From Emmonsiellopsis sp. PD_33 (taxonomy: Eukaryota > Ascomycota > Eurotiomycetes > Onygenales > Ajellomycetaceae), in the NCBI GenBank assembly GCA_032988165.1, contig JANTQF010000450.1, forward strand, positions 1 through 24,599: a stretch of DNA of 24,599 nucleotides, given 5' to 3'. Made by a program: the position numbers and the translations under genes. The notes beneath the pieces are model-generated. The model saw only the letters and a program-made list of their open reading frames with translations. It did no database searches and was not told the DNA's origin. How positions within the stretch are numbered: position 1 is the first letter of the stretch; each line of letters starts with the position of its first letter. Below are positions 1 to 9,663 of this stretch, piece after piece.

Positions 1-1141
1 CGCCCCCCCCCCCCTTTTTTTTGAATTTTTACCCCCCCTCATCTTTTATTGATGTTTTGACCCACCCCCCCATGGGGTGGGTTTTTTTTTTTTTTAAACC
101 GCCCCCCCTTTTTTTTTTGCCTTTTTTTCCCAAAAAAATTTTTTTTGTTTTTTTAACCTTTTTTTTTTTTTATGATTGTTTTTTTCTGAAATTTTTCTCC
201 CCCCCCCCCCCCCCCCTCATTTTTTTGTTAATTGAGTGTTTGGATATCCTGATGTCCGTCCGGTGTTTTGTGTGTTTTTGTAAAGGAGAGGAAAAAAGAA
301 GAATTAAATGAGTTTTTTTAAACAAAATTATTCGCATATCCAGTACTCCGTAGCGGCATTTTCATTCGTTGGTTTCTTGTAGCTTACATAGGTGGTGAAA
401 TAAAGATTCCCATCCCCATCCCCATTGTATTGCGTTGCGTTCATTGTATATAAACTTGACTGTCATGCATATACTTTTCTACAGAGTTCGCAGCCAGCTA
501 ATAACTGCGAATTTATATATTCCATGATATCACAACTCCGACACTTTTATTATTATTATTTATTGAAGTTGACGTTACGTTACTTTACCCCTTATATTGA
601 ATAATAACTCAAATTGATTTTATTGAAGATTCTAGACCTTAGTTACCCCTCACCGCGGTACGGTACTCCGTACGATGTGTGTATGGCAGGACAGGCCTGA
701 CAAGAATGGCCTAGTTTGGATTGACAGGATGGGTTTGATATCTAGAGAGGGGAGGAGGGAGAATATGGCAGCTCCGCCCAGATCTGATTTGATCTGATTT
801 GATTTTCTCACCCCCTACCTTAACAGTAAACAGGGAAATGGGAAAGTCTGTGCTATGTATCCTCCTGATTATGGAGATGTAAAAGAATCAAAGTTGAAAA
901 AGAACATTTCAGGGGTTCAAACCTTAAACGGGCACGCGCCAACCTCAATGACAGCTTAGCTTAGCTTAGTCAGCTGATCTAGATAAAGACTCCCAACGCG
1001 CTTCACGTCAAACAATAATATTTCTCTTCCTCAATTGCCAAACTACGAAGACTGCTCAATTCCTCTTCTTCAATTGCCTCAAATCCCCCCCCCCCTCTCC
1101 CCTCCAAAAGTAACAAAAAAATAAAAAAAGAGGAGAAAAAG
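1..1141. other. poor-quality contig end and promoter region of the LRR gene
   Basis: Positions 1-230 are almost entirely long runs of C and T with G and A runs, which looks like an unreliable contig end and not a real gene; an open frame there is just Phe/Pro/Leu low complexity. From about 310 the sequence becomes ordinary AT-rich intergenic DNA. Visible details are two copies of the nonamer TACTCCGTA (344-352 and 664-672), a 10-bp unit gatctgattt repeated about 2.4 times (781-804), an agctt pentamer repeat (953-970), and a pyrimidine-rich leader just before the start codon at 1142. No gene or RNA gene was recognised. Confidence 0.6.
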
Positions 1142-2907
1142 ATGGACCCCCCCTTGCCCCCTGCACCCCCGCGAACCACAACCACAACCACACATAAATC
1201 CACCACCACCCACAAACTCCTCGACCTCGAAACCTCCTCCCTCGGCGCCGCCCCCTCCTCCGACCCCCCGCTCTTCTCCAGCGACGACTTCCAGTCCTCC
1301 GCGTTGGAGAATTATCATTATCATTCGAATTCGAATCTGAAGGATAAGGATAAGGATCATCCCGCGCGACGCGTTCGGACGGGGAAGAGGCTGTATCGGG
1401 GGACTTGGTGGGGGGAGGAGGAGGAGGGATGGGGGAGGGGAATGGGGGGTGGGAGTGGGAGTGGGAAGAAACGGAGGACGGAGTTCAAGGAGAAGAGGAA
1501 TGTGGATAGTGGGGTGTGGTTGGGGAGTGATGATTCGGTTGAGGGTGAGGGGGATGGGATGGTTATTGCTGCGGGATATCAGGCTGTTGCGAGGATGCCG
1601 CGGAAGAGGGGATACATGTCTACTGCTGTCGCGCCGTGGGTTGAAGGGGCGGCGGGCGTGAAGGCTGTCAAGAGGGTTGAGGAGCCGTATGAGCATCGCC
1701 AGGCCAGGAGGGTGGTTAGTGAGTGTCTTGAGGCTGGACGGGAGTATATTGATCTTTCGTATGGATATTTATTTCCCTTTCCCTTTCATCTCGTCTCATA
1801 TAGTTATATATGTACTAACGATACGCATTCAGAAACCTGAACCTCCACACCATCCCCCCGGGCCTCCTCCGCCCCATCGCCCAATTCACCAAAGAACCCG
1901 CCATCGCCAACGTCGACATGGCCATACCCCTAACCGCCTCAGACCCAGACATAGTCACAGACACAGACGCCCCACCAACCCCCTCCTACTCCTACTCATA
2001 CTCCGCCGACCTCTTCACCCCGCTCGAACCCTCCCCCTGCCTCTTCCTAACAAACAACCACCTCACCACCCTCCCCGCCGACCTCTTCGACCTGCACAAC
2101 CTCAAAGCCCTCAGCATCCGGCACAACAACCTGCGCGAATTCCCCTCCTCAATCGCAAACCTCACAAAACTCCACGAGCTAAACCTCGCCGGAAACCAAC
2201 TCCAGCATCTCCCCTGGCAAATCATGCAACTCCTCCGCGTCCCCAATAGCCCGCTCCGCCATCTAACCGTGCATCCGAACCCATTCGTCCAACCAACCCT
2301 TGCAACCGTGGAGAAATGGCACTGCCAACCACCCAACACCAACACCAACCCCAAGACAGACAACGGGGAGGAACCCGAACCCCGCTACCTCCTCACCCCC
2401 AACTCCAACACCGAGACCCAACCCGGCCCCATCCCCATCGCAACCGGGAAAATCCACCTCTTCGACCCCGACGGGCGGCCCATCCCCCACCCCCATAACA
2501 ATAATAGCAACAACCACACCCCCTCCCTCCGCGAACTCGCTCTACGCGCCTACAACCGCACATCCACCAGCACCACCAACACAAGCACCAAACAACCCCT
2601 CTCCCACACACCCCAACTCACCGCGTCCCTCCCACCAATCCCGCTCGCGCTGCTCCAGCGCGCGGAAAAGGTCCGGGAGGTGGGTGGGAAGCGGTGTGCG
2701 GTGTGTGAGCGGGGGTTTGTCATTGCGAGGGGGAGGTGGGTGGAGTGGTGGGATTGTGAGGGGGTTATGGGTGGTGGTGGTGGTGGTGGAGTTGGTGGGG
2801 TGGGGGATAGGGGGAAGGGGGTGGAGAGGGAGTTGAGGCCGTTGCCGTTTTTGAGGGAGGTTTGTTGTTGGGGGTGTGTTGGTGTTGGGAGGGGTTGGGA
2901 GGGGTAA
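1142..2907 (+). CDS. leucine-rich repeat protein with C-terminal CxxC pair (putative zinc-binding)
   Basis: Two exons, 1142-1758 and 1833-2907, give 563 residues. The 74-nt intron starts GTATGG, ends CAG and carries a perfect TACTAAC branch site at 1813-1819. It joins the frame inside a repeat reading YIDLS-NLNLHTIPPGLL. Residues 1-200 are low complexity and basic, with a GKRLYRGTWWG patch. Three to four leucine-rich repeats of the x-L-x-x-L-P-x-x-I/L type follow (about residues 203-220 and 276-340). The C-terminal part holds SLRELALRAYNR, then KRCAVCERGF and a W-EWW patch, and ends with CCWGC, so two Cys pairs that could bind one zinc. From memory, fungal LRR proteins share this LRR plus Cys-pair layout; the molecular role is unknown to me. 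The LRRs suggest protein binding. Base composition flips from C-rich to G-rich twice inside the gene, once per exon. Confidence 0.85.
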
Positions 2908-3624
2908 AAGGGGGTGGTTGGGCGGTGTGTGTGTGTGTTGTGTGTGTGTGTGTGTGTGTAAGTATATGATTTGGCACTGTGGGTTGAGTTGTTCTGGGAT
3001 TTCGAATGGGTTTTTTTGGATATGAATATATATATCTATAATCTATCACCCGGGAAGGGGAGGGAAGGGAAGGGGCTGTTTATATTTTTTATATCCCCCC
3101 CCCACCACCCCTTTTCTTTTGCTGCATAGCGTGGTGCTTCGCTTTGCTTGCTGCTGCTGCTGCTGAGCTGCTGTATAAAACATGTATATATGAAGTGACA
3201 GCTTTACATTAATAAGAGAAATTATTATTAACTAGAGAGAGCTTATCACTATGCATAACTACCTACTCTGTAGTCTTCTTTCATATGTCTGAGACATGGA
3301 ATATCTGGCTGGTATGGGGGAGATTACTACCTAGGTATGTAGGTAACTACCATAATGTAAATAACTAACTTGGCTACTTCCTCTCCCTATCATCATCCAT
3401 CTGCCCATCCATTGCCCCCTGCCCAGGTAATTGAAAACAGTCAACCCTCAAAAAAATCAAAAAATCAAAAAAAAGGGGGTATCAACGTTCCCATCCCATT
3501 TCCAGCCCCCATTCATTACCCATTAATAAAATTAACTCAACTCCTTTAAACTTCAAAAAAAAAAAAAAAAAAGCCTCTTGAAAAAGTCGCATCAAAAACA
3601 AACAACCACACAAGTTCCCCAGAA
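2908..3624. other. convergent intergenic region with microsatellites
   Basis: The stretch lies between the 3' ends of the LRR gene (+) and the Arb2-domain gene (-), so it should hold both 3' untranslated regions. It contains a GT dinucleotide microsatellite at about 2926-2958, a short AT-type run near 3025-3045, a CTG repeat at about 3149-3164, the 10-bp palindrome TACCTAGGTA at 3328-3337, and an A tract of about 18 at 3555-3572. No coding region was recognised. Confidence 0.7.
2926..2958. repeat. (GT)n microsatellite
   Basis: A near-perfect GT dinucleotide run with one TT interruption, starting about 19 nt after the LRR gene stop codon. It should lie in that gene's 3' untranslated region. 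Confidence 0.9.
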
Positions 3625-4975
3625 TCAAGACCCCCCAGCATCACCCTCCCCCTCCCGCTCCTCCTCCCCACACCCCTCCTCCCAAACACTAACCACCTCC
3701 TCCCCCTCCCCCTCCACATACATCCCATCCAACCACCCCACCATACTCCGCCACGCCCTCGGCATAATACATTCCACATTCAACCCCTCACCGGACGCAT
3801 AGCAGTTACAGCCAAAGTCATAGCGGCCCGGGATAGGGGTGTCGAGCGGTTTCGAAGAGAGGGAGTAGGCGCGACAGCGGGTGGAGATGAAGTTTGCGAA
3901 AGACGGTGGGTGGAGGTGGTTGGTGTCGTGGAGGGGGTTGGTGAGGACCATGGCGGAGATGCGGGGGTGCCAGGTGTTCCCTGTGTTTGTGGTTAGTTTG
4001 GGGGTTAGGTGGGAGTTGTTGATGGGATAGAATGGAGTGGAGTGGGAATTGGGTAATTGGGTAATTGGGTAGGGGGACATACAATGCTCAGCCAAATACC
4101 TAACAGCCGCCAGCCCACCCTCCGCCAACCCGATGATATCAATCTTCGCATCCGCCGCCACCAGTTTCCCCAATACCTCTTCAAACACGTACGTGACGTG
4201 ATCCTGCCAGCTCTCGCTGCCGGGGATCTTGTTCCGGAAGCTCATTTTCATCGGCGGCTCGACTGCGTATCGTCGCGGGAGCGCGTGCCACATTGGCAAG
4301 GAGATTGCGCGCTCCGTTCCACAGTGCCAGACCAGTTGGCCGGGGTTGGTGAGGATGAGTCCCGGGGGAGGAGTACTAGTATCGTGCCCATTTTGTTGCT
4401 GCTCGGGGGTTTTGCTACTGCTGCTATCGCCTAAGACGGCGGCTGCGAAGTTCACGGCTGAGCCGATGTTGATGCCCTCTGAGCCGATGGTGCGATAAGC
4501 CCAGATTCCCAGTTCCTGCACCGGTTCGCCGAAGACGACGATGACGCGGGACTGGGTGCTGAGGGATGGGGAGGCTAGGATGGGGACGTGGGGGGAGTCT
4601 GGCGCAGCGTTGATGGGGAGACGGAGAGGTTGGAGGCCCAGAGCTAGGAGGCGGGAGGTGACGATTTCGCGGATGCAGGCTGTGTGCTCCTGTCAGCCTT
4701 GTATGCCTTAGGTTAGAGTAAAGGGGATTGGATAGTACTGTTCATAGCCTCCTTCTGCATCTCGTTGTACCGGTCGTTGGCGTTGATGCGGAAGAGGAAG
4801 TCCTCTTCGGGATTTGAGATCATTTTGATCTGGTCATTGTCGTTGATGAAATAGCTGGTGAGATATTAGCCGTTGAATATATAGGTTGGACGATGGAGAT
4901 GGCATACCCGAGCTGCTTCAGGTCTGCAGGGAAGACAGGATCCTTGGGCAGGGCTTCTTTGCGGAAGACAAACAT
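3625..4975 (-). CDS. Arb2-domain (FAM172-like) protein
   Basis: Four exons on the minus strand, 4975-4908, 4854-4739, 4679-4083 and 3980-3625, give 378 residues. The N-terminus reads MFVFRKEALPKDPVFPADL, then LGYFINDNDQI and NRYN-like helices, the typical start of the fungal Arb2 domain. Later come VVFGEPVQELG, DIIGLAEGGLAAVRYL and PLDTPIPGRYDFGCNCY with a final AWRSM-GWLDG. Fission yeast Arb2 is part of a siRNA-chaperone complex with Argonaute, and Arb2 domains are also fused to Hda1-type deacetylases; a chromatin or small-RNA role is therefore possible but inferred. The fold is alpha/beta-hydrolase-like, yet the elbow has Ala where a catalytic Ser would sit (GLAEGG), so catalysis is doubtful. 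Intron 3 (3981-4082) is 102 nt and has no in-frame stop. An upstream in-frame ATG at 5089 could add 38 residues; 4975 was chosen because family members begin there. Confidence 0.9.
4047..4070. repeat. 3 x 8-bp tandem repeat inside an intron
   Basis: The unit aattgggt is repeated exactly three times inside intron 3 of the Arb2-domain gene. It is a small variable-number-type repeat and is likely neutral. Confidence 0.85.
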
Positions 4976-6056
4976 GATGCTGTGGCTGGCAGCTCCGCGA
5001 ACTGCGCGGTAGAAGGGATGGAGCAAGTGGGAGCCGATATAGGAAAAGAGGGAAGAAATAGGAGAGAGGGAGAGGGAGAAGTTCGGCATCTGAGATAGAA
5101 AAGAAAGAAATCGAAAAGAGAGATTGCAACAAATACATCAACTGTGATGTGGAAGTGAAGGCAAGGCAGTCAACCGGCTGTGACGCTTCGTTGCTGGACA
5201 ACAACAAAGAGAAGAAAAGGGAGGAAATAAATAGTTGAAGATGAAGATTCACTGCAGCCTGCCGATGGTTTGAGGATCTAGTAGCTAGTTGGTTAAATAA
5301 ATGAGGTTTGTTAAAAAAGATAGAGCGGCCACCAAACTCACTGGAACACATTTCATCTGTCATACTTCTAATTGAACCATCTATATAAATACATTAATTT
5401 AGAGTGTCGGGATGACCCGCCGCTAATCCAGCATGTAAAACTCTTACTTCGGGAATGCTATTGATACTTTGCATCAGACAATATCCTTGATCACTGGAAC
5501 AGCAAGAATGTAAATGTAAATATATCAGGATGCACTCACTAGTAATGTTACAATAAAGTATACTATTATCCCAAATAAAGTGATAAGGCTATATTTCAGT
5601 CCTAGACCTATATGGTACCATGCAGCCAGTTCCAAGGTTTAGTACTTAGTAAAGCTCTAGATTTATCTGAAGTTAAAGGGCCTGGGAAAATAATTGAATT
5701 TACTATAAAAATCTAATAATATATTCTTAAAGTATACTAAAGGCATGCTGAATGGCCTGCTTCTCTGCCTGTAAGAATGCTGCATTTAACCTCTTAACTT
5801 CTTAAAAGGTAACTATCTTTTCTCAATACTACATCCCGGCTGAAAGTCCTATACACACAAAAGGGAAGAAAAGGAGTTGGAATAGCAAATTGGAAGTAGA
5901 CAACTCACACCAGCCTCCAGGCTAACTCCAATCATTGACATAAAACCCACAGATCAGCATCGAGCTAGACAGCCCAACCCTATAAATAAGTAGAGACCCA
6001 AGGACAGTCCTGGCTCCAAGCATCCATGCTTCAAGACACGCTTTTCCTTGTTGACG
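4976..6056. other. divergent intergenic region with AT-rich, CpG-free relic
   Basis: This is the shared upstream region of the Arb2-domain gene (-) and the flavin oxidase gene (+). Nearest the Arb2 gene it is purine-rich (5040-5230), which is CT-rich on that gene's sense strand, as for a leader. From 5452 to 5836 there is not a single CG dinucleotide and the DNA is AT-rich, unlike the flanks; it looks like a decayed repeat, though no element was recognised. The oxidase core promoter with a TATA box lies at the right edge. No gene is supported here. Confidence 0.65.
5981..5988 (+). promoter_or_regulatory. TATA box of the flavin oxidase gene
   Basis: TATAAATA lies 69-76 nt upstream of the ATG at 6057, a suitable place for a core promoter in filamentous fungi. 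A clear TATA box fits a regulated gene and not a constitutive one; that reading is inference. Confidence 0.6.
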
Positions 6057-7930
6057 ATGCTCCCCCGCGCGAGTCTCCTGGCCGCCCTCCTGGCCGCGGC
6101 TGCGCAGGCTTCATCCAGAGCCTGCCGATGCCTCCCTGCGGATGGGGATGTCTGCTGGCCTTCAGATCAACTCTGGGCCCGCTTCAACCAGTCCATTGAC
6201 GGCCGGCTGGTGACCACCGTGCCCCTGGGCGCGCCGTGCCATGAGCCCAACTACGATGCCGCCGCGTGCGATGCTCTGCGCGAGGCGTGGCAGCTTCCAG
6301 AGGTGCAGTCAGTGTCCTCCGCTCATGTTCAAGTTGATATATGCTAGCAATTCCACCACTAAATAAGTCCACAACAGCTATGAATCCTCCTCGTCTGTCA
6401 TGGCCCCGTTCTTCGCCAACGGCACATGCGATCCCTACCATCCAGTGTCCACGCCCTGCACGCTCGGCAACTATGTCGTCTACGCCGTCAACGTCAGCAA
6501 GCCCGAGCACATCTCCACCGCCCTGCGCTTCGCCACCAAACATAACATCCGCATCGTGACGCGCAACACCGGCCACGACTACCAGGGGAAGTCGACCGGC
6601 GCCGGTGCCCTGGGCATCTGGCTGCACAACCTCAAGAACATCGACATCCACGACTACCACGACGCGCACTACTCCGGCAAAGCAATCACCATGGGCGCCG
6701 GAGTGCAAGGGTTTGAGGCGTATGAGGCCGCCGACCGGGCGGGCCTGCAGGTTGTTGGCGGCGAGTGTCCAACCGTGGGCATGGCCGGCGGCTACGCTCA
6801 GGGTGGCGGCCATTCGGCCCTCTCCTCGCGGTACGGGCTGGCAGCCGACCAAGTGCTGCAGTGGGATGTGGTCGACGGTCGCGGGAACTTGATCAGTGCG
6901 ACCCGCGACAACAAGTTTTCAGACCTGTACTGGGCCCTGAGTGGTGGTGGGGGCGGCACCTACGGCGTGGTCTGGTCGGTGACCTCCAAGGCGCACGCTG
7001 CTACTCCTGTGTCGGGCCTTAATTTGACATTCACGAATACTGCCGAAATCTCCAAGGATACATTCTACGAGGCCGTGACGCGGTTCCATGCGGCTCTGCC
7101 GGCCATCGTGGACTCGGGCGCTATGGCAATATGGTTCTTTACCAGTTCCAGTTTCATAATATCGCCAATAACAGGACCAGACATCACCAAGGAGGCTCTC
7201 GTCTCGCTGATCGAGCCATTCACCAAGGCTCTCACAGATATCGGTATCAAGTATACCATGGACGCGCAGCAATTCCCTAGCTACCTGACCCAATTCAACA
7301 CCATGCAGGGCGAAATCGGAGTCGGCGAAGCACAGTACGGTGGCTGGTTGATCCCCCGATCAGTTGTGCAGACTGACAACGACGCCCTGACGGCCGCATG
7401 CCGCCATATCGTAGAGGACGGAGCCACGTTCATCGGAGTCGGCCTGAACGTCTCGCGCGCGGTGACCGGGGATGTGCACAATGCCGTGTTCCCCGGCTGG
7501 CGCGATGCCCTGATCCATGTAACTCTGACCACGCCGTGGAAGTGGAACGCAAATGAGGAGATGGTAGCTATGCAGCGGAAGATGACGGAGGATTATGTTC
7601 CCAAACTTGCGGCATTGGCTCCGGACGCGGGGGCTTATCTGAACGAGGTATCTACCCCCCCCGCCCCCTCCTTTTGTTCTTCTGTCATATTCTAAATACT
7701 CATATGTTACTATCCAGGCCGACTTCCGCCAACCCGACTTCCAAAAAGCCTTTTATGGTTCCAACTACGGCAAGCTTCTCGGGATCAAGGCAAAATATGA
7801 CCCCCATTCCATATTCTACGGCCGCACGGCTGTCGGCTCCGAGGCGTGGGTGCAAGAAGATGACGGCCGCCTGTGTCGTGCTCGTGGACGGGCATTGAGT
7901 TTGCAGCAAAGCAGAGGAAACTCTCTGTGA
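6057..7930 (+). CDS. secreted berberine-bridge-enzyme-like FAD-linked oxidase
   Basis: Three exons, 6057-6307, 6378-7647 and 7718-7930, give 577 residues. The start MLPRASLLAALLAAAA is a signal peptide, so the protein should be secreted. A PCMH-type FAD-binding domain follows. The motif RNTGHDYQGKS holds His150 and GECPTVGMAGGYAQGGGHS holds Cys214, the two residues that in this family bind FAD through two covalent bonds. The C-terminus has the BBE domain with YDPHSIFYGRTAVGSEAW. Several N-x-S/T sites (NQS, NGT, NVS, NLT) suggest glycosylation. Family members oxidise oligosaccharides, alcohols or secondary metabolites with O2 as acceptor; the substrate cannot be read from sequence. No biosynthetic cluster genes lie nearby, so a role on external sugars or phenolics is as likely as a pathway role. 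Both introns are 70 nt and restore family motifs across the joins. The GC-rich coding region contrasts with its AT-rich upstream flank. Confidence 0.93.
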
Positions 7931-8474
7931 CTGGGGGGGGGGGAGGAAGGTTGATAATCTGTTTTTCGAAACAATCTCTACCCCGACATATAGTATAGAG
8001 CTCAGGCGTGTACGCACGTAGTCCCCGTTGGGAGGGCGGGCGGCATTTTTGGATGTCGGGAGAGATTTGTGTTCGTGAGTCGCATTGAGGCATTGGACTT
8101 GCTTGCTGCCAATCCGAGGACAAAGTGGGAGCTTTATCGTATTGTATTTCTAGGAAATGTGTGTTGCGGGATGAGGTGATTCTCAGAAGAGAGGAACTGT
8201 TTGATTGACACCAAATGACGGCCTGGTGGATTCCTTTTTTGGTGTGCGCCACTTGATAGATGGATGCTGGATAGGATGCTGTGGACGTGGTTAAGAGGTT
8301 TCGATCTATGATTTGAATACTCATCTGATATAGTTTCTGATATACATACATACTAATATACAGCTCTAACATGCCCCGCCCCTTAATAAAAACGCCAGAT
8401 TAAAAAAAGCACCAACAAAAACGCAGCCAAAAAAAAAGCTCCCCGCAAACCCCCGCCATCCCCAGACAAAGTTT
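7931..8474. other. convergent intergenic region
   Basis: The stretch holds the 3' ends of the flavin oxidase gene (+) and the uS14m gene (-). There is a run of about 10 G at 7934-7943 and A-rich tracts at 8400-8440. Nothing else was recognised. Confidence 0.6.
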
Positions 8475-9065
8475 TTACCAACTCGCCTTCCTCACACCAG
8501 GTAAATCGCCGGCAAGAGCGTGCATTCGGAATTGAAACTGTTTAACCAGTGAGTAAAAATGAACTTATCAAACAGGATCCTCAATCCCACCCGGGATATA
8601 GCCATCCATCCGCAAAGACGACGCCAGGGAATGAATGGGAGTAAGTAAAAAAGAAAAAAACTCACCCGAGCCATCCTGAAATCTCGAAACACACCCCTAG
8701 CTATCCCACCCGCCGTACACCTGTTCTTGATATGTGTGGGGTTGGTGTAGCAGTGCATCTGGGAGAGCTTGAGCTGTGCCTGGGCGCGGACGCGCATGGG
8801 CAGCGCGGTGTTGCGGATGAGGTAGCGGAGGACTTGTCTGCAGGAGTTTTGGCGGAGGGGGCAGTTAGTTAGCTGTACTGAACCAAAAACGCCATGCAGG
8901 AGGGAAAGATGTTTTAAAATGCCTGCGATTGTCCACGTAGGTCGGGTCGGTCTCGTACCTTTCTGGCTCGTACTGCTTGAAGACCTGGCGCTTGGTGTGG
9001 TCGCGGATGATGCGCGGATTGATGTATCCGGCGATGTCTAGTCTTTTGACGCGGAATTGAGACAT
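8475..9065 (-). CDS. MRP2: mitochondrial small-subunit ribosomal protein uS14m (Mrp2)
   Basis: Three exons on the minus strand, 9065-8959, 8837-8666 and 8537-8475, encode 113 residues, the usual length of fungal Mrp2. The protein begins MSQFRVKRLDIAGYINPRI. It continues through QVLRYLIRNTALPMRVRAQ and the uS14 signature region NRCTAGGIARGVFRDFRMAR, and ends FQFRMHALAGDLPGVRKASW. The last 21-codon exon is easily missed; it supplies the conserved uS14 tail after a 128-nt intron. The protein sits in the head of the mitochondrial 37S subunit near the decoding region. The mitochondrial form here keeps none of the zinc-binding Cys pairs of some bacterial S14 proteins. It is followed on the same strand side by ATP18, another mitochondrial gene. 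Confidence 0.95.
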
Positions 9066-9663
9066 GGTTGAATGTGCCCGGGGGGGGATTTGCTGGGGTT
9101 TTAGACGGGATGGAGCGAGGGGCGGTGGGTGGTGGTGGTGGTGGTTTGGATGTTTGAGGGTCGGAGGTTTGCGGTGTCGTCAAAAGTTGAGAAAGCATGG
9201 CCTAATCGGGTTAGCGCGGGTTTCCTATCCGATGTCCAGCGAGCACCAAGTATTGTGCGCTTGCATCTTTCGCGACGAAAAGTACGAGGTATTTGGGTGG
9301 AAACCGATGGAATAAAATTGTTGGGTAGGTCTGGTATATCTGATGACTTATACGGGGGATATCGCCTTTACGAACATATACAATTCCACTCTACGCGGCG
9401 GCATACAAGAGGCATTAAACCATACGCATAGAGCAGCAAAGGGTTCCATTTCACCAGCCATTGGATCCTCAGGGCGATCAGAGCGTATTCAGTCAAGCAA
9501 GCACGGGGAGTCCGGGAAGAAATAAACCCGTAGGATATTCAATAATCCATCTCTATATCAATGTACAGTACATAGAAACCCTCCCCACCGGAGCGTTTTT
9601 CCACAGCACGGCCATCCACAGATTCCTCCTAAAAATGGCTCTATCATATCAACATTCCACACC
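9066..9663. other. intergenic region between uS14m promoter and ATP18 3' end
   Basis: The two flanking genes both lie on the minus strand. The left part is the uS14m promoter and leader, with a G-rich stretch at 9080-9150 on the plus strand that is C-rich on the sense strand. The right part holds the ATP18 3' untranslated region. Open frames here have no recognisable protein character. Confidence 0.6.

Noticed and set aside
900..945. GGGGTTCAAACC word resembling a tRNA B box
   Set aside because: No matching T-arm stem, anticodon arm or acceptor stem could be folded around it.
953..970. TTAGC-type pentamer repeat as a telomere
   Set aside because: The unit is not TTAGGG, there are only about three copies and it is internal.
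1079..1696. 205-residue minus-strand frame over LRR exon 1
   Set aside because: It is the antisense shadow of the LRR gene; it is Pro/Leu/Ser low complexity caused by the G-rich exon.
6184..6852. 222-residue minus-strand frame over the flavin oxidase
   Set aside because: Antisense shadow of a GC-rich gene with clear sense-strand motifs.
6057..7930. Flavin oxidase as part of a secondary-metabolite cluster
   Set aside because: The neighbours are an Arb2-domain gene and a mitochondrial ribosomal protein; no synthase, P450, transporter or cluster regulator is present.
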